Assembly (NCBI GenBank): GCA_937891125.1
Contig: CALAEZ010000006.1
Coordinates: 1-7,787 of the forward strand
Length of the DNA stretch: 7,787 bases
DNA from: an uncultured Treponema sp.
Lineage (GTDB): Bacteria > Spirochaetota > Spirochaetia > Treponematales > Treponemataceae
Direction: 5' to 3'
The notes beneath the pieces were generated by a model that saw nothing but the letters and a program-made list of their open reading frames with translations, had not been told where the DNA came from and made no database searches. A program made the position numbers and the translations under genes. Below are positions 4,672-7,787 of the stretch, piece after piece. Within the stretch, counting starts at the first letter, position 1; every line of letters starts with the position of its first letter.

Positions 4672-7600
4672 ATGACACAATATCACCTGCGCCACAAGGC
4701 AAAGCGGAGTCTGCTCCTCCAACTTGAGCTTTTAATTACCCTTTTTGCCGTATTCGTCTTTATTCCTGTTGCTGTTATTACCTCCTATTTTCAAAATCAG
4801 GTTGTTGTCGAAAATATTTCGCAGACAGCAGATTTGCTTAAAAAAAACAAGACGAGCGAAATTAATACCATGCTTGCACAGGTGGAACGCTCTGTTTCTG
4901 TGCTTGAAAACCGTATTCTAACGACGTTTGATGAGGAGCTGTTTTTAGCTGATGCTACGTACCGTACGGAGTACCTGGCGCGCTGCGAGGACTGGTTTGA
5001 AGATGTTGCGCGCTTTACGCAAGGCACTGCTTCGTCCTGGTTTCGCTTAGAAAAAACACGGTTTGGCTCAACAGCGGGGATATGTATGACCAGTGACCGC
5101 TACGGAAACTTTGTCAGCGTGCGGCCGACTGATATCGATATCTATACCGACGGTGAGCGTGGGCGTGTGGAATGGTATTACGAGCCGATTGTAGCAGAAA
5201 AACCCATCTGGATGCTTCCGTATGAAAACAAAAATCTAAATGTAAAAATGATAACGTATGCGATTCCCATCTACCGTAATGAAATCTTGTTAGGTGTTGT
5301 TGGCATGGATATAGAAATGGCGTACCTGCAGCTGCTCTTTGATGTCTTGAGCTGGCGGGAAACCATGTCTTTTTTGTTTGATGCGCATGGAAATCTGTTA
5401 TATCAGCAGGAGTATCCAGACGGCTGTCCGTCAATCATGTTTAATCAGGAGCTTAGCGTCATTTCAGATTGTGCACTTGACGCTGAGCATGCAGAGTCGC
5501 TCCATGCGTGCCGCTGGCATGAAAAAAAACACCACATGGCGTCAATTAGACTTTTGAACAACACGGTGCTTGCGCTTGTCATTCCTGATGCGGTTGCAAC
5601 TCATTCGTTTACGCGCATTTTGTTGCTTAGGCTGTTTCTGTTAATGGTTATTCTTTTGTTTACCAGTATCTTATTACTGTTTGTCATCAAAAAAATCATA
5701 CATCCGGTGAGCTCGCTCATTGATGACGCTCGCCGGCTTTCTCGTGGCGAGCTTGGCACTATTATTCAGTATCATGCTGATAATGAAATAGGATTGCTTG
5801 CTGACAGCATACGCATGATGGAAAAACAGTTGCGCGAGTATATCGAGTACATTCGCAATCAGGCACAGGGCGAGCGGGCGGCAAAGGAAATTGCTGTTAA
5901 TGCCTCGCGTGCAAAAAGTGATTTTCTTGCTAACATGAGCCATGAAATCCGCACCCCTATAAATGCGGTTCTGGGCATGAACGAGATGATCCTGCGCGAA
6001 AGCAATGACGAGCGCATTCGTGGCTATGCGGTTAATATCTATAACGCAGGGACAACGCTGTTAGCACTTATAAATGACGTGCTTGATTTTTCTAAGATTG
6101 AAGCGGGCAAAATGGAGATTATTCCAGAGCAGTATAATCTTTCGCTTTTGCTCGTGGATTTACAGGTGATGATGAGCGACCGCGCAGAAAAAAAAGACCT
6201 GTTGTTCAAAATCAATGCAAATCCTGCGATGCCAAAGTTTTTGTATGGCGACAGTATGCGGATAAAGCAGTGTATGCTGAATCTGCTTACGAACGCGGTG
6301 AAGTATACCGAAAAGGGCAGCGTGACGCTTTCGGTCGATTTTGAGCGTCTCCCCGATACTGACAGCGGCATGCTTGTCGTGCGGGTACAGGACACGGGCA
6401 TAGGCATAAAAAGTGATGACTTAGATCGGCTTTTCATGCCGTTTGAGCGCATTGACGAGGGCAGAAACCGCACAATTGAAGGCAGTGGGCTTGGCATGAG
6501 TATTGTGCAGCGCACGCTTGAGCTTATGGGAAGTCGTCTTTCGGTACAGAGTGAGTTTGGCAAGGGGTCGGTGTTTTCGTTTTCTGTTCGCCAGAAAATT
6601 GCAGAGGATACGCCGCTCGGCGACATTGCCGAAGCACACCGCGAAAGTGTGGCGGCAGTTGGAAGCTACAAGGAAACGCTGTATGCGCCGCGTGCGCGCA
6701 TTCTGTTTGTTGATGACACGCAAATGAACCTCCAGGTCATTGAAGGTCTGCTTAAGTATACGGGAATCCAGCTTGATACTGCCGACAGCGGCTCGCGTGC
6801 ACTTGAAAAGGTGCGCCAAAATGAGTACGACATTTTGTTTATTGACTACCGTATGCCTGGCATGGACGGCATTGAAACGCTACAGGCGATGAAAATGCTT
6901 GACGACAACAAATGCGTTGGTAAGCCGTGCATTGCACTGACGGCAAACGTTATTTCTGGCGCACGCGAGATGTATCTTGAAGCGGGCTTTACCGACTATT
7001 TAAGCAAGCCCGTGGTGCCGCAAGAGCTTGAAGACATGATTCGCGACTATCTGCCGCAGGAAAAGCTTGAAACGCTTCCCGAAGAGCTTGAAGCAGTTGA
7101 TGAGGAGCCCGATCCTTCTGTTGCTGATTTTACGGCGTTGAGCGGCATAGATGTTGCTTCTGCACTTGCAAACTGCGGCACCAGCAAGCTGCTGTGCGAA
7201 ATGCTTACTTCGTTTTACTCCAGCATAGAAAGCAAAGCTGAGGAGCTTACGTCGCTTGCTGAGCGTGGCGACATGGACACCTACCGCATAAAGGTGCATG
7301 CCTTAAAAAGCACCGCACGGCTTATTGGTGCGCTCTCACTTTCTGATAAGGCGCGTCTTTTGGAGGTTGCTGCGGGCAACAATGAGCGCGAAAAGGTGAG
7401 TGCAGAAACACCTGCGCTCGTGGCAGATTTACGGCATTTTTCTACGGTGCTTGCCCGCTTTGCGCCTGCTGCAGAGGTGGCAGAAGAAGAAAAAAAGGTG
7501 ATTACAAGCGAAATGCTCCAAAGCCTATTAGAGGAGCTTGAAAAAGCGGCTTCTGACTTTAATCCCGATAAGGCAGACCCTGCAGTGGAAGCGCTTGCAA

Positions 7601-7713
7601 AGTATCGCCTGCCAGAGGCGCTCAAGGCCGTTTTTGGAAAAATCAAATCCTGTGCAGAAAATCTTGACTACCCTGGCGTGCTTGCGGCGCTCGAAGCATA
7701 TCGCAATGCGTAG
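4672..7713 (+). CDS. Hybrid sensor histidine kinase: Cache-HAMP-HisKA-HATPase-REC-Hpt
   Basis: This 1013-residue inner-membrane phosphorelay kinase carries three successive phosphorylation sites. Order of parts: membrane helix 17-39; extracytoplasmic double-Cache sensor about 40-313, with WYYEPI (168-173), WMLPY (180-184), YAIPIY (196-201) and LLGVVGMDIEM (206-216); membrane helix 316-339; HAMP linker about 336-392; HisKA with H-box FLANMSHEIRTPINAVLG, His424 being the phosphorylated residue; HATPase with N-box NLLTNAVKYT (537-546), G1 DTGIGI (574-579), F-box LFMPFERID and G2 GSGLGMSI (604-611); receiver about 675-793 with acidic pair D681/D682, phospho-acceptor D725, T757 and K779; Hpt about 822-930 with His876 in HALKS; and a charged helical tail 938-1013. 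All catalytic residues expected for kinase, receiver and Hpt are present, so it should be active. No separate response regulator lies in the window, so the final partner is elsewhere. The ATG is chosen because it follows the upstream stop by three bases and lies nine bases after the G run. It is probably co-transcribed with the Cache-GGDEF gene. Confidence 0.95.
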   Translation: MTQYHLRHKAKRSLLLQLELLITLFAVFVFIPVAVITSYFQNQVVVENISQTADLLKKNKTSEINTMLAQVERSVSVLENRILTTFDEELFLADATYRTEYLARCEDWFEDVARFTQGTASSWFRLEKTRFGSTAGICMTSDRYGNFVSVRPTDIDIYTDGERGRVEWYYEPIVAEKPIWMLPYENKNLNVKMITYAIPIYRNEILLGVVGMDIEMAYLQLLFDVLSWRETMSFLFDAHGNLLYQQEYPDGCPSIMFNQELSVISDCALDAEHAESLHACRWHEKKHHMASIRLLNNTVLALVIPDAVATHSFTRILLLRLFLLMVILLFTSILLLFVIKKIIHPVSSLIDDARRLSRGELGTIIQYHADNEIGLLADSIRMMEKQLREYIEYIRNQAQGERAAKEIAVNASRAKSDFLANMSHEIRTPINAVLGMNEMILRESNDERIRGYAVNIYNAGTTLLALINDVLDFSKIEAGKMEIIPEQYNLSLLLVDLQVMMSDRAEKKDLLFKINANPAMPKFLYGDSMRIKQCMLNLLTNAVKYTEKGSVTLSVDFERLPDTDSGMLVVRVQDTGIGIKSDDLDRLFMPFERIDEGRNRTIEGSGLGMSIVQRTLELMGSRLSVQSEFGKGSVFSFSVRQKIAEDTPLGDIAEAHRESVAAVGSYKETLYAPRARILFVDDTQMNLQVIEGLLKYTGIQLDTADSGSRALEKVRQNEYDILFIDYRMPGMDGIETLQAMKMLDDNKCVGKPCIALTANVISGAREMYLEAGFTDYLSKPVVPQELEDMIRDYLPQEKLETLPEELEAVDEEPDPSVADFTALSGIDVASALANCGTSKLLCEMLTSFYSSIESKAEELTSLAERGDMDTYRIKVHALKSTARLIGALSLSDKARLLEVAAGNNEREKVSAETPALVADLRHFSTVLARFAPAAEVAEEEKKVITSEMLQSLLEELEKAASDFNPDKADPAVEALAKYRLPEALKAVFGKIKSCAENLDYPGVLAALEAYRNA

Positions 7714-7787
7714 CGCTTGCTTGTGCCAGTCGATAGGGCAAACGCATTATACACTTTTTTAGTTCAAAAATGGCTACCAGTCGCAGA
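7714..7787 (+). other. Non-coding tail of the window with a possible weak terminator
   Basis: No gene is recognisable in these 74 bases. GCGCTTGC (7713-7720) can pair with GCAAACGC (7738-7745) with one mismatch. Six T follow at 7755-7760, but nine bases separate stem and T-run, so this is at best a poor rho-independent terminator for the kinase transcript. The 7-mer CCAGTCG occurs twice (7726-7732 and 7777-7783). The window ends before any further gene can be judged. Confidence 0.3.

Noticed and set aside
6039..6626. Long open frame of 195 codons on the minus strand
   Set aside because: It lies entirely inside the kinase catalytic region, antisense to conserved motifs, with Ser/Arg-rich composition and no recognisable domain; a shadow frame.
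7721..7753. Promoter for a gene beyond the right edge
   Set aside because: TTGTGC and TATACA are 21 bases apart, too far for a standard promoter, and no downstream gene can be seen.
7714..7787. tRNA gene or attachment site at the right edge
   Set aside because: AGTTCAAAAA resembles a T-loop fragment, but no acceptor or anticodon stem can be built. The repeated CCAGTCG is too short to count as an attachment site.
1..7787. CRISPR array, insertion sequence or phage genes
   Set aside because: No regularly spaced repeats, transposase motifs or terminal inverted repeats are visible; the DNA is almost fully occupied by transporter and sensor genes.

Overview
The window reads as a stretch of a spirochaete chromosome, most likely a Treponema-like organism of moderate GC. 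The evidence is the gene order potB-potC-potD (the order of the polyamine transporter locus in Treponema pallidum), a PotD that is a lipoprotein with a short spirochaetal-type lipobox, and large Cache-domain sensors of a kind common in treponemes. The assignment is inference from gene content. All genes lie on the + strand and nearly all of the DNA is coding.

Left part (1-3221): a spermidine/putrescine ABC importer. potB is cut by the left edge. potC overlaps potB by 4 bases (GTGA). potD follows after a 113-base gap that holds a compact GC-rich hairpin. A strong rho-independent terminator follows potD. The ATPase gene potA is not in the window and is expected just upstream.

Right part (3222-7713): a separately transcribed pair of membrane sensors. 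A candidate extended -10 promoter with an overlapping inverted repeat precedes the first gene. That gene encodes a Cache-type extracytoplasmic sensor attached to a degenerate GGDEF domain (GGDTF, shortened nucleotide-binding loop), probably not an active diguanylate cyclase. The second gene encodes a 1013-residue hybrid histidine kinase: Cache, HAMP, HisKA, HATPase, receiver, Hpt, then a C-terminal helical segment. The two genes are in the same reading frame, separated only by TGA and one codon. A run of nine G ends the first gene and probably also forms the ribosome-binding site of the second. Slippage there would change both genes at once.

How they may work together: the transporter imports polyamines. 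The two-gene sensor module probably detects a small extracytoplasmic ligand and feeds a phosphorelay whose final response regulator is not in the window. A link between polyamine import and the sensors is only suggested by adjacency. The last 74 bases (7714-7787) hold no gene that I can recognise.
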